DNA of 49,412 bases, taken from the NCBI GenBank assembly GCA_013813775.1, contig JACCRE010000152.1:1-49412 (forward strand), written 5' to 3'. The stretch comes from Planctomycetaceae bacterium. Its GTDB lineage: Bacteria; Planctomycetota; Planctomycetia; Planctomycetales; Planctomycetaceae. Positions 9,814 through 19,059 of the stretch are shown here, one piece after another. The position numbers and the translations under genes were made by a program. The first letter of the stretch is position 1. Each line of letters starts with the position of its first letter. The notes beneath the pieces are model-generated. The model was not told where the DNA came from and searched no databases. It saw only the letters and a program-made list of their open reading frames with translations.

Positions 9814-10566
9814 ATGATTCGCGTCCGCGATCTTTCGAAGAGTTTTGACGATCTGAAGCGAGGCCGGGTCACGGCTCTCGATCGGGTCAGCTTCGACGTC
9901 CATCCGGGCGAGATTTACGGGCTGCTCGGCCCGAACGGCGCCGGCAAGACGACCTGCCTGCGCATTCTCAGCACGGTGCTGCGTCCCACGAGAGGCGTCG
10001 CGGTCGTCGCGGGTTACGATGTCGAGACCCAGCCGGCGAAAGTTCGCGCCCACATCGGCTTCATGTCCAACAACACCGGAATCTACGATCGCATGACGGC
10101 GTGGGAGCTTGTCGAGCACTTTGGCCGGCTGTACGGCATGGACGAAGACCGGCTGCGCGAGCGCCTTGAAGAAGTCTTCACCGAACTGCAGATGAACGAG
10201 ATTCGCGACGTGCTCGGCTCGAAAATGAGCACAGGAATGAAACAGAAGGTCTCGATCGCTCGCACGATCATCCACGACCCACCGGTGCTGATCTTCGACG
10301 AACCGACAAGCGGGCTCGACGTGCTGGTCGCCCGGGCGGTGCTGAAGGCGATCGCGAATCTGCGCGACCAGGGGAAATGCGTGATCTTCAGCACGCATAT
10401 CATGCGGGAAGTGGAGAAACTATGCGACCGGGTCGCGATCATCCACCGCGGGCGCTTCCTCGCCGAAGGCACGCTGCCCGAACTTGCCGCTCGATATGAT
10501 GAGCCGGACGTCGAAGAGTTGTTCTTCCGGCTCATCAACGTTCACGAAACGCTGTACGCGACATAA
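9814..10566 (+). CDS. NatA-type ABC transporter ATP-binding protein
   Basis: A 250-residue ATPase subunit of an ABC-2 type exporter. Walker A GPNGAGKT is at 39-46, the ABC signature MSTGMKQK near 138-145, Walker [13 protein letters not shown] at 158-169 and the switch His in [10 protein letters not shown]. The Q-loop position reads [11 protein letters not shown] rather than carrying the usual Gln, as in NatA-like sodium-export ATPases. The permease-protease fusion begins 77 bases downstream on the same strand and is its evident partner. Substrate is not readable; Na+ export (NatAB) is the nearest named relative. Confidence 0.92.
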   Translation: MIRVRDLSKSFDDLKRGRVTALDRVSFDVHPGEIYGLLGPNGAGKTTCLRILSTVLRPTRGVAVVAGYDVETQPAKVRAHIGFMSNNTGIYDRMTAWELVEHFGRLYGMDEDRLRERLEEVFTELQMNEIRDVLGSKMSTGMKQKVSIARTIIHDPPVLIFDEPTSGLDVLVARAVLKAIANLRDQGKCVIFSTHIMREVEKLCDRVAIIHRGRFLAEGTLPELAARYDEPDVEELFFRLINVHETLYAT

Positions 10567-10643
10567 CGACTCGCTGAATTCGCTAACATGATGTGTCCGG
10601 TCGCCTGGTGTGACCAGATACCAGGCTTCAGGCGCTTTGACCT

Positions 10644-12992
10644 ATGAACTGGCGAAACGTCCGGCTGATTTTTCTGCGCGAGGTTCGCGATCAGCTTCGC
10701 GACCGCCGGACGCTGTTCATGATCGCCGTGCTGCCTCTGATCCTCTATCCCGGCCTGGGCGTCGGGATGATGCAGATGACGGTGCTGTTCAGCGAGCAGC
10801 CGCGCACGGTCGTCGTGTTGGGTGCCAAAGAATTGCCGCTGCCGCAACTGCTCGACGGTGACCGATTTGTCGCGAACTGGTTCGACGAGCCCGCGAAGGC
10901 CGAACGCTTGCGGGTCGTGACCGAAGACGCGCTCGACGAGAACGACTCCGGCAGTTATCAGGAACTCGCCGACCTGCTCGCCGCCGCCGCGAGCGTTCGC
11001 GAGGCCCACCGCGAGTATGAGCGTCTCGCCGAGGAGCGCGAACAAGCGATCTCGCGCGGCGACGAAAGGGAAGCGCATCGTGTCGCGGCTCATCTCGAAG
11101 CCGCCGGCCGCCGTCGGAGCCAGCTCTTTTCGAGCAGTGGCATTCAGGTGTTGATCGTCGTGCCGTCGGGCATGCGGGAAAAGCTCGCCGAGGCGAACGG
11201 ACTCATCCGCGAGCGCGACATCGCCGCTGGCGAAGTCGAGATCCCCAAGCCGGTCGTGCTCTACAACGTCGCCGACGAGAAGAGCCTCGTCGCCTACACC
11301 CGCGTGCGGCATGTGCTTGATGCGTGGGAGACGCAGTTGCTGAAGGACCGGCTGCGGATGGCGAATCTGCCGGAAGCGTTGCCGACTCAGGTCGAGCCTG
11401 AAACCATCGACCTCGCCCGCGCCGAGGAACGTTCCCGCTCGCTGTGGAGCAAGCTGTTCCCGGCGTTGCTCATCATCATGACCGTCACCGGGGCGTTTTA
11501 TCCCGCGGTCGACCTGGCGGCGGGTGAAAAAGAGCGCGGCACGATGGAGACGCTGCTGATTTGCCCCGCGTCGCGTTCCGAAATCGTCTTCGGCAAGTTT
11601 CTCACGGTGATGCTGTTCAGCGTGTGCACGGCGCTGCTCAACCTCATGAGCATGGGCTTCACCGGCAAATACATGGCGTCGTTCGTGCTGGGAGGAGCGA
11701 TGTCGAAGGCCGGCTCGCTCGCCCCGCCGCCGTTGGCGGCGCTCGCGTGGGTGGTGATCCTGCTGGTGCCGCTGGCGGCGCTCTTCAGCGCGTTGTGCCT
11801 CGCGTTGGCGACGTTCGCGCGCAGCAGCAAGGAAGGCCAGTACTACCTGACGCCGATCCTGCTGGTGACGGTGGGGCTGACGGTCTTCTGTCTCTCGCCG
11901 GCGGTCGAGATCACGCCGCTGTACAGCGTGCTGCCGGTGCTCGGCATCTCGCTGCTGCTCAAGGAGCTGCTGGCTGGCGGAGGGGCGTACATGTATCTCG
12001 TGCCGGTGCTGGTCGCGAGCTTCGGTTATGCGGCGCTCGCCCTGTGGTGGGCCGTCGAGCAGTTCAGCCGCGAGGACGTGCTCTTCCGCGAGGCCGAGAG
12101 GTTCGAGTTGAAGCTGTGGTTGCGACATCTGCTGCGCGACAAAGGTCAGACGCCCAGCTTCGCCGAGGCCGGCTTCTGCTTCGTGCTGATCATGCTGTTG
12201 CAGTTCGGTGCGATGAAGGTCTTCGCCGAGGCCGCCGCGGCCGGACCGCTGACCGACTTCGGCGGACGAACGCTGCAACTGCTGATGATCCAGCAGCTCG
12301 TGATCGTCGCGACGCCGGCGCTGCTGATGGGCGTGATGCTCACGAGCAGCATCCGCAAGACCTTCCGGCTGCGCTGGCCGGGCCTCCGCTTCATGGCCGT
12401 CGGCGCGATCCTGCCGCTGGCGTTGATGCCGCTGTCGGTCACGCTCGCCGAGCATCTAGGATGGTTCTTCCCGCCGCTGCCCGATTCGATTCAGCAGACG
12501 CTGAAGCTGATGAACACCGACTCGGTGCCGCTGTGGCTCGCGCTGGTCGCATTCGCGGTCGCACCGGCATTCTGCGAAGAGATCGCCTTCCGCGGGTTCA
12601 TCTTGAGCGGCTTCCTGCACAGCCGGAGGACATGGCTGGCGATCGGCCTGTCGAGCGTCGCCTTCGGCGTGATGCACATGATCCCTCAACAGGTCTTCAA
12701 CGCCGCGTTGCTCGGATTGGTGCTTGGGTTGCTCGCAGTGCGATCCAACAGCCTCTGGCCCGGCGTACTCTTTCACGTCCTCTTTAACGGCTCGCACGTC
12801 GCAATCGGGCGACTCGCTCCGTCGGTCGCCGAAGACGGTTATTCGTGGCCGCTGTTAGTCGTGTGCGCGACCGTTTCCGCTGCGCTCATTCATTGGCTGG
12901 TCGTGACGGGCCGGCCGAGACCGAAGGCGAGCTCGGAAGACGCGCGGGAGGCCGTTTTTCGCGAAGAAGAGATTCCGTTGCACGTCGGATAA
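10644..12992 (+). CDS. ABC-2 permease fused to a CPBP intramembrane protease
   Basis: A 782-residue membrane protein in two parts. The first half is a NatB-like ABC-2 permease: one membrane segment near residues 22-45, a large charged extracytoplasmic domain (to about 265) and about five more segments including FYPAVDLAAGEKERGTMETL, the conserved ABC-2 permease motif. The second half (about 520-770) is a CPBP/CAAX-type protease with all three catalytic motifs: EEIAFR (E645, E646, R650), FGVMH (F674, H678) and HVLFN (H711, N715). The protease active site is therefore intact. It follows the NatA gene, so export and proteolysis seem physically linked. This fusion is known to me as an architecture in planctomycete annotations; its biological role is unknown. 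Confidence 0.9.
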   Translation: MNWRNVRLIFLREVRDQLRDRRTLFMIAVLPLILYPGLGVGMMQMTVLFSEQPRTVVVLGAKELPLPQLLDGDRFVANWFDEPAKAERLRVVTEDALDENDSGSYQELADLLAAAASVREAHREYERLAEEREQAISRGDEREAHRVAAHLEAAGRRRSQLFSSSGIQVLIVVPSGMREKLAEANGLIRERDIAAGEVEIPKPVVLYNVADEKSLVAYTRVRHVLDAWETQLLKDRLRMANLPEALPTQVEPETIDLARAEERSRSLWSKLFPALLIIMTVTGAFYPAVDLAAGEKERGTMETLLICPASRSEIVFGKFLTVMLFSVCTALLNLMSMGFTGKYMASFVLGGAMSKAGSLAPPPLAALAWVVILLVPLAALFSALCLALATFARSSKEGQYYLTPILLVTVGLTVFCLSPAVEITPLYSVLPVLGISLLLKELLAGGGAYMYLVPVLVASFGYAALALWWAVEQFSREDVLFREAERFELKLWLRHLLRDKGQTPSFAEAGFCFVLIMLLQFGAMKVFAEAAAAGPLTDFGGRTLQLLMIQQLVIVATPALLMGVMLTSSIRKTFRLRWPGLRFMAVGAILPLALMPLSVTLAEHLGWFFPPLPDSIQQTLKLMNTDSVPLWLALVAFAVAPAFCEEIAFRGFILSGFLHSRRTWLAIGLSSVAFGVMHMIPQQVFNAALLGLVLGLLAVRSNSLWPGVLFHVLFNGSHVAIGRLAPSVAEDGYSWPLLVVCATVSAALIHWLVVTGRPRPKASSEDAREAVFREEEIPLHVG

Positions 12993-13052
12993 GATGGCAT
13001 CCCACGGAACCGTCGGTCCGACGGATGTAACTGCTTCCAAGTGTGCCGACGG

Positions 13053-14294
13053 ATGACCGCGTCGATCGCCGCCGCTTATCGAGCCGCTTGGCTGTTTCCG
13101 GTCGCAGGTCCGCCGATTCGCGATGCAGTTCTCGAGGTCGACGCCGGAGGGCGCATCGCCGACATCCGTAGCGGTCGCGACCGTGGTGCATTTGATCTTG
13201 GACGGGCCGCGATCGTGCCGGCGCTCGTCAACGCGCACATCCATCTCGAATTCAGTGACCGCACAGTACCAATCGCTCCCGCGAAACCGTTTTCCGGATG
13301 GGTCAGAAACGTCGTCGCACATCGAAGGTCGCGAACCGAGCCGATCGAAGCTATTCTCTCGCACGGCATCGACGAATTACGGCGGTGCGGCACTGTCGCA
13401 GCGGGTGAGATCGCCACGGTCGACACCGAGCATTATCAGACTCCGTCCATCGACCTCACGCTCTTTCGCGAGATCATTGGTCCGCTTCGGGTGCATTGGC
13501 CCGCGTTGCTGGACGATGCCGAGCGGCATCTGACGGAAGTCCGCACCTCGCGCCTGTCTCCCGGTCTCTCGCCGCATGCTCCGCACACCGTGCCGCAGGA
13601 TCTCTTCGAACAAACGATCGATCTTGCCGCTCGGTATGCCGCTCCTGTCGCCGTTCATCTCGCGGAGACCGTCGATGAATTGTCGCTGCTTCGCGAGCGA
13701 AACGGAGATCTCGTCGCGCTGATGCGATCCTTGGGGTTGTGGGATGCGTCGGCCCATCCGCTCGGTCGCCGGCCGCTGGACTGGTTGCAGGAACTCACTC
13801 GGGCACCCCGAGCCTTAGTCGTCCACGGCAACTATCTCGACGCCAAAGAACTCGATTTCCTCGCGGAATCTCAGAGCCTTTCGCTCGTCTATTGCCCGCG
13901 GACCCATGCGTATTTTGGACATCCGCCGCATCCGTTCCAGAAACTGCTCGAGCGGGGCGGGCGGGTCGCCCTTGGCACCGATGGACGCAGTTCGAATCCC
14001 GATCTCAACCTGTGGCGCGAGGCGGAATTCGTGAGTCGGCAGCACCCCGGCCTGCCTTCTGGTACGATCCTCGATCTAGTGACGAGAGCGGGTGCCGAAG
14101 CCTTGGGCGTCGGCGATCGGCACGGGGTGCTGAGTGTCGGCCGATCGGCCAATTTCGTAGTGGTCCCGCTCGCGAACGATGCCGATGGTGGTGATCCGCC
14201 GGATCTCTTTGCGATGGTGCGACCGGAGTTACGTGCCTTTCAGAATGGAATCGAACTTGACCGCCACGATGCCGGAATGCCATGTCGAGCGTGA
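13053..14294 (+). CDS. Amidohydrolase-family deaminase (candidate aminofutalosine deaminase)
   Basis: A 413-residue metal-dependent hydrolase of the cytosine deaminase/TrzN/MtaD type. Metal ligands are visible in the usual order: NAHIHLEF, PHAPHTV, VAVHLAET, VVHGNYL and the Asp of LGTDGRSSNPDLNLW. ATG 13053 is chosen over GTG 13041, four codons upstream. Substrates in this family include adenosine-like and S-adenosyl compounds and, in some futalosine-pathway bacteria, 6-amino-6-deoxyfutalosine. With mqnA and mqnC 5 kb away, an aminofutalosine deaminase (MqnX) role is plausible but is inference. Its end overlaps the next gene by up to 13 bases. Confidence 0.82.
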   Translation: MTASIAAAYRAAWLFPVAGPPIRDAVLEVDAGGRIADIRSGRDRGAFDLGRAAIVPALVNAHIHLEFSDRTVPIAPAKPFSGWVRNVVAHRRSRTEPIEAILSHGIDELRRCGTVAAGEIATVDTEHYQTPSIDLTLFREIIGPLRVHWPALLDDAERHLTEVRTSRLSPGLSPHAPHTVPQDLFEQTIDLAARYAAPVAVHLAETVDELSLLRERNGDLVALMRSLGLWDASAHPLGRRPLDWLQELTRAPRALVVHGNYLDAKELDFLAESQSLSLVYCPRTHAYFGHPPHPFQKLLERGGRVALGTDGRSSNPDLNLWREAEFVSRQHPGLPSGTILDLVTRAGAEALGVGDRHGVLSVGRSANFVVVPLANDADGGDPPDLFAMVRPELRAFQNGIELDRHDAGMPCRA

Positions 14295-16066
14295 TGCCTG
14301 AGACGTTGCCGCTGCCTGTCGATGACGCAGGCCGCCGCGATGCGGAACTGCTCCGCACGCTGTCGTGGAACAGCGAGCCGAAGCGGCTTGCCGCGGCGTC
14401 GAAGTCGGGCGATGTGCCGATGTTCGCTCGCGAGACGCGCCGCGAGTTGCGACGGCGATTCGGCACCAAAGGCGTCGATGCCAATCGCCTCGCCGCGCGT
14501 TATCCGCTTCATGAGTCTCTCGCGGCTGCGTCGTCTATGAGAGTCGCCGATCCTGGCGGCGAAATGCCTTTCGAGTCGTTCGAGAAGACATCGAAGCTGA
14601 TTCGTCTTGCCGCGCTGCTCGACGGACTGCGACTTGGCGGCAGCCGGATGAGCGACGAAGCTCTCTGGCCGCTGTGGAGTGAAGCGTGGCTGTGCTCGAG
14701 CGAGATGTGCGAAAGTGCGGTGTCTGACGAATCTCCGCTCGTTCAGATTCTAATTGCCGAAGCGACGCTGGCGAGCGGCATCCTGTTCGATGGTGCGGAG
14801 GGCATGCGAAGCCGTCGAAAGCTCGGCCGCACGCGTCTGATCGCCGAGTTGGAAGCCCGCACCGACACCGACGGCACGCCCCACGCCGATCTGCTGCCCC
14901 TCCTGCCGGCGTGGTTCGCGTCGGTTGCTCGATGTGCGCATTGGGCGCGAGGAGGCCGGCTGCGATTGTGGAACGCCGAGTATTCGGGCCGGTTCGACGG
15001 GCTGGTGCGAGCCGTGGCGACGTTGACCGGGCCGGACGGACGCATCGCGCTCGCCGAAACAGCGGATGTACGGCCCGCACTCGCCGAGGCGCTCAAATGC
15101 GCCGGCTGGAAGCGCGGCTCGGCGGTTGGCGACCTCGTGAATCGTCTCAAGAAAGCTGACGCGGATGCCGTCCGAAAAGCGTCTGAGCGACCTTCTGTAC
15201 CGCACAAGATCGATAAGTCTTCGCCGCCCGTCGTGCAGTCGGATTGGGCGAAGCTGGTCGTGTCGCGCAGCCGCTGGAGGCCGAACGCCGACCTCCTCGC
15301 GATCGCCCATCACGTCGCTGTGCCTTCGATCGAATTCGTCGCGCTCGGCCACAGAATTTTTTCCGGCGAGTGGGGTTTAAGCGTGCGCCTCGACGGGGAG
15401 GCCTTGCCGCTGACCGGTGAGTGCGACGCCGTGAGCTGGTTCAGCGATAAGGATGCCGATTACGTCGAGTTGCAGTGGACCACCGAACCGGGAATCGTCA
15501 TCTGCCGACAGGCCTTGCTGACGCGCGGCGACCACCAGTTCTTCGTGGCGGACTCGATTTCGGCGCCTGGTCGACCAGAGGCACGCATCGAGACTGAAAT
15601 GACGTTGCCATTGGCGACTGCCGTCGTTGGCGAGTCCCTGCGGCCGGGTCGGGAGCTGCGATTGAACGGCAACGGTCTGTCGGTGCGTTGCCTGCCGATC
15701 GCGCTGCCCATGGATCGGATCGATCGAGGCACAGGTTCGTTTGAGCCGGACGCCCGTCGACTCGTCATGAAGCAATCCGGCATCGGCGGCATCTACGCGC
15801 CATTGTTGTTCGATTGGCATCCGCATCGCCGCGACGTGCAGGTCGATTGGCGGAATCTCACTGTCACCGAAAATGGCCAGAAAGTGCGGCCCGATGCGGC
15901 TGTTGGCTGTCGCGCCCGTCTCGGCAAGCGTCAACTCCTCGTCTATCGCAACCTTAATGGATCGAAGGCCAAACGTGCCGTGCTGGGCCATCACCACGAC
16001 CACGAAACAGTGATCGGTCGATTCACGAACACAGGCGAAGTGGACCCGCTCGTTTACGTGGAGTGA
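14282..16066 (+). CDS. Conserved hypothetical protein, possibly heparinase-like
   Basis: A 594-residue protein that I do not firmly recognise. The first half is alpha-helical (KTSKLIRLAALLDGLRLGG, then RCAHWARGGRLRLWN). The second half is beta-rich with alternating charged and aromatic residues (DADYVELQWTTEPGIVICRQ, then QFFVADSISAP). This helical plus beta-sandwich order resembles heparinase II/III-type polysaccharide lyases, but no catalytic set is certain. A His-rich GHHHDHE stands near the C-terminus. No signal peptide is visible. It starts inside the end of the amidohydrolase gene: ATG 14282, or ATG 14294 in a TGATG overlap, which may be the better start. Coupled expression is likely. 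Confidence 0.72.
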   Translation: MSSVMPETLPLPVDDAGRRDAELLRTLSWNSEPKRLAAASKSGDVPMFARETRRELRRRFGTKGVDANRLAARYPLHESLAAASSMRVADPGGEMPFESFEKTSKLIRLAALLDGLRLGGSRMSDEALWPLWSEAWLCSSEMCESAVSDESPLVQILIAEATLASGILFDGAEGMRSRRKLGRTRLIAELEARTDTDGTPHADLLPLLPAWFASVARCAHWARGGRLRLWNAEYSGRFDGLVRAVATLTGPDGRIALAETADVRPALAEALKCAGWKRGSAVGDLVNRLKKADADAVRKASERPSVPHKIDKSSPPVVQSDWAKLVVSRSRWRPNADLLAIAHHVAVPSIEFVALGHRIFSGEWGLSVRLDGEALPLTGECDAVSWFSDKDADYVELQWTTEPGIVICRQALLTRGDHQFFVADSISAPGRPEARIETEMTLPLATAVVGESLRPGRELRLNGNGLSVRCLPIALPMDRIDRGTGSFEPDARRLVMKQSGIGGIYAPLLFDWHPHRRDVQVDWRNLTVTENGQKVRPDAAVGCRARLGKRQLLVYRNLNGSKAKRAVLGHHHDHETVIGRFTNTGEVDPLVYVE

Positions 16067-16070
16067 CCAC

Positions 16071-16104
16071 CAGTTGAGCGTTGATGGTTGAGAGTTGAGA
16101 GCAG
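16071..16104. repeat. GTTGAG-phrase dispersed repeat
   Basis: A short array of GTTGAG-like words (GTTGAGCGTTGATGG, then TTGAGAGTTGAGAGC) just after a stop codon. Related phrases occur at 17916-17928 and 25570-25600. Such word-like intergenic repeats are common in planctomycetes and create spurious N-terminal extensions of the following ORF. Confidence 0.6.
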
Positions 16105-16154
16105 ACGGATATGACAGCGCTACCGCCTACCACTTATCACCTACCGAGGCACGT

Positions 16155-16655
16155 GTGGCCGAGAGATTGCTGATCCGATACGGAGTCATGGGCGAAGTGG
16201 CCCGGTTTGCCGCGACCGATGTCGCGTGTGAAACCGGGGCGGCTGTGGTCGTGCGCTCATCGCGCGGCGAAGAGCTGGGCATGGTCGTCGGACGAGAAAC
16301 GAACGGCGAGGCGGCAATCGACGGCAGCCCAAAAGTCCTTCGATCCGCGACCGACGACGATCGCCATCGTCAGTCGGAACTTCGCACGGAGTGCGAGACG
16401 GATTTTCCGAAGTGGCAAGACCGCATTCGTGAATGGCAAGTCGATCTCGAACTCATCGATCTGGAAAAGACGCTCGACGGAGAGAAACTCGTGCTCTACG
16501 TGCTCAACGACCGCGGACCCGAAACGACGAAACTCGCGCTGCGAGCCGCCGCAGCGGGTTTTGGTGTGATCGAGGTGCAACCGGTCGGCCGTGAAGGGCT
16601 CATCCATGCCGCAACGGGCGGCGGCGGATGCGGTAGCTGCGGTCACAAGAAGTAA
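16155..16655 (+). CDS. PSP1-domain protein (RicT-like) with C-terminal Cys cluster
   Basis: A 166-residue protein with a PSP1 C-terminal-type domain (GAAVVVRSSRGEELGMVVG, then LVLYVLNDRG). In Firmicutes the PSP1 protein RicT/YaaT works in a complex promoting RNA maturation; in other phyla the role is unknown. GTG 16155 is chosen (MAERLLIRYGVMGEVARFA): the longer frame back to TTG 16095 is encoded by repeat DNA, and a still shorter start at ATG 16188 is possible. The tail GGGGCGSCGHKK carries two cysteines and a histidine after a flexible glycine linker and could bind a metal or iron-sulfur cluster. That role is inference. Confidence 0.8.
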   Translation: MAERLLIRYGVMGEVARFAATDVACETGAAVVVRSSRGEELGMVVGRETNGEAAIDGSPKVLRSATDDDRHRQSELRTECETDFPKWQDRIREWQVDLELIDLEKTLDGEKLVLYVLNDRGPETTKLALRAAAAGFGVIEVQPVGREGLIHAATGGGGCGSCGHKK

Positions 16656-16723
16656 CACGCGAGCCGTCGGTATTTTGCCGGCGCCTGCTTTCGCTTCCTA
16701 TCTTTCACGTCTGAGAGTTTCTA

Positions 16724-17923
16724 ATGACATCGCCGGCGCTGGAGCCGATTCGACGGGCCCTCGAAGCGGCTGGTCCCGCTGCCGCCGCTGAGGCGCTCGT
16801 CGAAACGCTGCGCGAGCGGGGCGACTATGACCGGCTCTTCGATGCATTGCTCATTCGCGCGCGGGTGAAGCTGGGCGTGCCGACGGTCAAGCCGACGTCG
16901 TTCGCCGACGTCCCGGACGACAAGCAGGCCGCGTTCGAAGAGGCGTATCTCGCCGCGGCACGTGAAGTGGGGAAGTTGCTGCTGGACTCAGGCAGTCTGG
17001 CACGCGCCTGGGCCTACTTCCGCACGATTCGCGAGCCGCAACCGGTGGCCGATGCCCTTGCAGCCATCGACCCGACGAACCTCGATTACGATCGCACGAA
17101 CGAACTGATCGAGATTGCGCTGCACGATGGCGCAAACCGTGTCGCCGGGCTGCGGATCCTGCTTGCGTCTCACGGCACCTGCAACACCGTCACCATGACC
17201 GACCAGGTGCTGCCGATGATGACGCCCGACGAGCGTCGGCAGACGGCGGCGATGCTGGTCCGCGATGTTTACGACGCTCTCGCCGCGAACCTGAAGCGCG
17301 ACGTGGAATCACGACTCGCCGGCATCACCGCACCAGACTCGATCCAGGAACTCATCGCCGATCGCGGGTTTCTGTTCGAGAACGCGAACTATCACATCGA
17401 CGTCTCTCACCTGCACTCCACGGTCCGCTTCGCGAGGGCATTGACTCCCGCCGATCCGGAATTGGCTCTCGCGATCGAGCTGGCCGAGTATGGGTCGAAG
17501 CTCGATCGGCAGTTCCGGTATCCCGCCGACCCGCCGTTCGACGAGTATTACGAGGCGCACCTCGCGTACCTGAAGGCTGTCGCCGACGTCGATCGCGAAG
17601 CGTCGCTCGGGTACTTCCGCGATCGGTTGGACAAGGAAACCGACGAACGCGACCGCCAGATCATCGCTTATGTGCTCGTCGATCTGCTGACCCGCTGCGA
17701 GGAGCTTAATGAAGCCGCAAAGGTCGCCGCCAGGCATCTCGCCGACCTCGAAGAGCCGGGCGGGTTTAGCTTCTCGTCGCTATGCGGCAAAGCCGGGCGG
17801 ATCGATCTGCTGCGCGGGGCCGCCGAGAAAGCTGACGATCCGGTGCGGTATGCAGCGGCGGTGATTACGGAGAGGGGCCAGGGATCAGGGGGCGGGGGGC
17901 AGGGGAAGAACGCTGACGGTTGA
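16724..17923 (+). CDS. Conserved hypothetical alpha-helical protein
   Basis: A 399-residue, largely helical, acidic protein without signal peptide or membrane segment. Helical pairs such as LARAWAYFRTIREPQPVADA and YVLVDLLTRCEELNEAAKVA suggest a TPR- or HEAT-like scaffold, but no clean repeat is countable. The segment LLASHGTCNTVTMTDQVLPM looks conserved. The last 19 or so residues (GQGSGGGGQGKNADG) are encoded by a purine-rich phrase repeat running into GTTGAGGG, so the original C-terminus may have been altered by repeat spread. No function is proposed. It precedes a methyltransferase gene by 60 bases. Confidence 0.75.
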   Translation: MTSPALEPIRRALEAAGPAAAAEALVETLRERGDYDRLFDALLIRARVKLGVPTVKPTSFADVPDDKQAAFEEAYLAAAREVGKLLLDSGSLARAWAYFRTIREPQPVADALAAIDPTNLDYDRTNELIEIALHDGANRVAGLRILLASHGTCNTVTMTDQVLPMMTPDERRQTAAMLVRDVYDALAANLKRDVESRLAGITAPDSIQELIADRGFLFENANYHIDVSHLHSTVRFARALTPADPELALAIELAEYGSKLDRQFRYPADPPFDEYYEAHLAYLKAVADVDREASLGYFRDRLDKETDERDRQIIAYVLVDLLTRCEELNEAAKVAARHLADLEEPGGFSFSSLCGKAGRIDLLRGAAEKADDPVRYAAAVITERGQGSGGGGQGKNADG

Positions 17924-17983
17924 GGGTCGGCGAAACCGCAAGCGATTGTTACCTCTCACTTCTATTTCCTCCCTCCTCTTTCC

Positions 17984-18781
17984 ATGAACTACCGTCGCGT
18001 GAACGCCGCCGCCTACGATCGCATGGTCGAGGGCGGAAGCGTGTTCGCGAAGGTGGCGAGTGACGAGGAAGTCGCGGAGCCGCTCAAGGTGCTCGACGGG
18101 CGGGGCTGGCTGCCGGCGAGCGTGGCGGGGCTGAACGTGCTGTGTCTCGCGGCCGGGGGAGGGTGGCAGTCGATCCTCTATGCCGCCGCCGGAGCGCGTG
18201 TCACCGTCGTCGATCTCTCCACCGAGATGTTGCGGCTCGACGAGCGCGAGGCGAAGCGGCGCGGTTACGCCGTCACGCTTCACGAGGGCAGCATGGACGA
18301 TCTGGTGATGCTCGCAGACGCGACTTTCGACATCGTGCATCAGCCCGTCAGCACCTGTTACGTGCCCGACATCGAAGCGGCGTACCGCGAGATCGCCCGC
18401 GTGCTGCGCGACGATGGACTTTACATCAGCCAGCACAAGCAGCCGACGAGCCTGCAACTCACGCATCGAACCGCCGAAGGGCAGTACGTCGTCGGGCTGG
18501 AGTATTATCGCGAAGGGCCGCTGCCGACGACTGAGGACGACAGCTATCGCGAAAGCGGGACCGTCGAGTACCTGCATCGTTGGGAGCAGATCGTCGGCGG
18601 TCTCTGTCGCTCGGGCTTCGTGCTCGAAGACCTGACCGAGCCGTACCGTGCCGACCGCACGAGCCCTATCGGCCATTACCGGCACCGGGGCAGATACGTG
18701 GCTCCGTATGTGCGGACGAAGGCGCGGCGCGTGCCCAGGACTGGTGGCTCGGTGGTCGAAAGTCGTCTGTGGGTACCATAG
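17984..18781 (+). CDS. Class I SAM-dependent methyltransferase
   Basis: A 265-residue methyltransferase. Motif I for SAM binding is LNVLCLAAGGGWQS (about 49-62), followed by the acidic loop VTVVDLSTEML and post-motif FDIVHQPVSTCYVPD and VLRDDGLY. The glycine motif AAGGGWQS differs from the usual GxGxG but is seen in this subgroup. The substrate is unknown. ATG 17984 follows a pyrimidine-rich stretch without a Shine-Dalgarno, so translation may be leaderless or SD-independent. The same-strand neighbour upstream is an unknown helical protein. Confidence 0.88.
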   Translation: MNYRRVNAAAYDRMVEGGSVFAKVASDEEVAEPLKVLDGRGWLPASVAGLNVLCLAAGGGWQSILYAAAGARVTVVDLSTEMLRLDEREAKRRGYAVTLHEGSMDDLVMLADATFDIVHQPVSTCYVPDIEAAYREIARVLRDDGLYISQHKQPTSLQLTHRTAEGQYVVGLEYYREGPLPTTEDDSYRESGTVEYLHRWEQIVGGLCRSGFVLEDLTEPYRADRTSPIGHYRHRGRYVAPYVRTKARRVPRTGGSVVESRLWVP

Positions 18782-19059
18782 GAGGTGTCATAAACCGTTT
18801 GACCCGCGGGCTTGCGTGTGCGGCTCGCCGTCGATCGACTTGTGGTCACAGCCCGCAAAGTTTTCCCGGATTCCCTGAAGCGAACGACGCTTCGCATCCG
18901 ATCCTCTGGGTGACGGTGGTTCCGCCGAGAGGATGCGGCGAACGACCTTGACCGTCGTCAGCGGAAGTGAGACATTCCCGCCCCTTCCGAGATCGGACTT
19001 GGCGGCACCGTCGCCGCCCTACGCCGCATTGCCCGGCCACGCAAAGGAGTGCTGCCGCC

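Noticed and set aside
10542-12455. 637-residue open frame antisense to the fusion permease
   Set aside because: It is rich in His, Gln and Arg with no domain, as expected for the reverse strand of a GC-rich membrane protein gene; the sense frame has intact ABC-2 and CPBP motifs.
18782-19059. Gap before ompH inspected for a small gene or RNA
   Set aside because: Open frames are arginine-rich without SD sequences; only an imperfect ATCCTCT/AGAGGAT pairing was seen.
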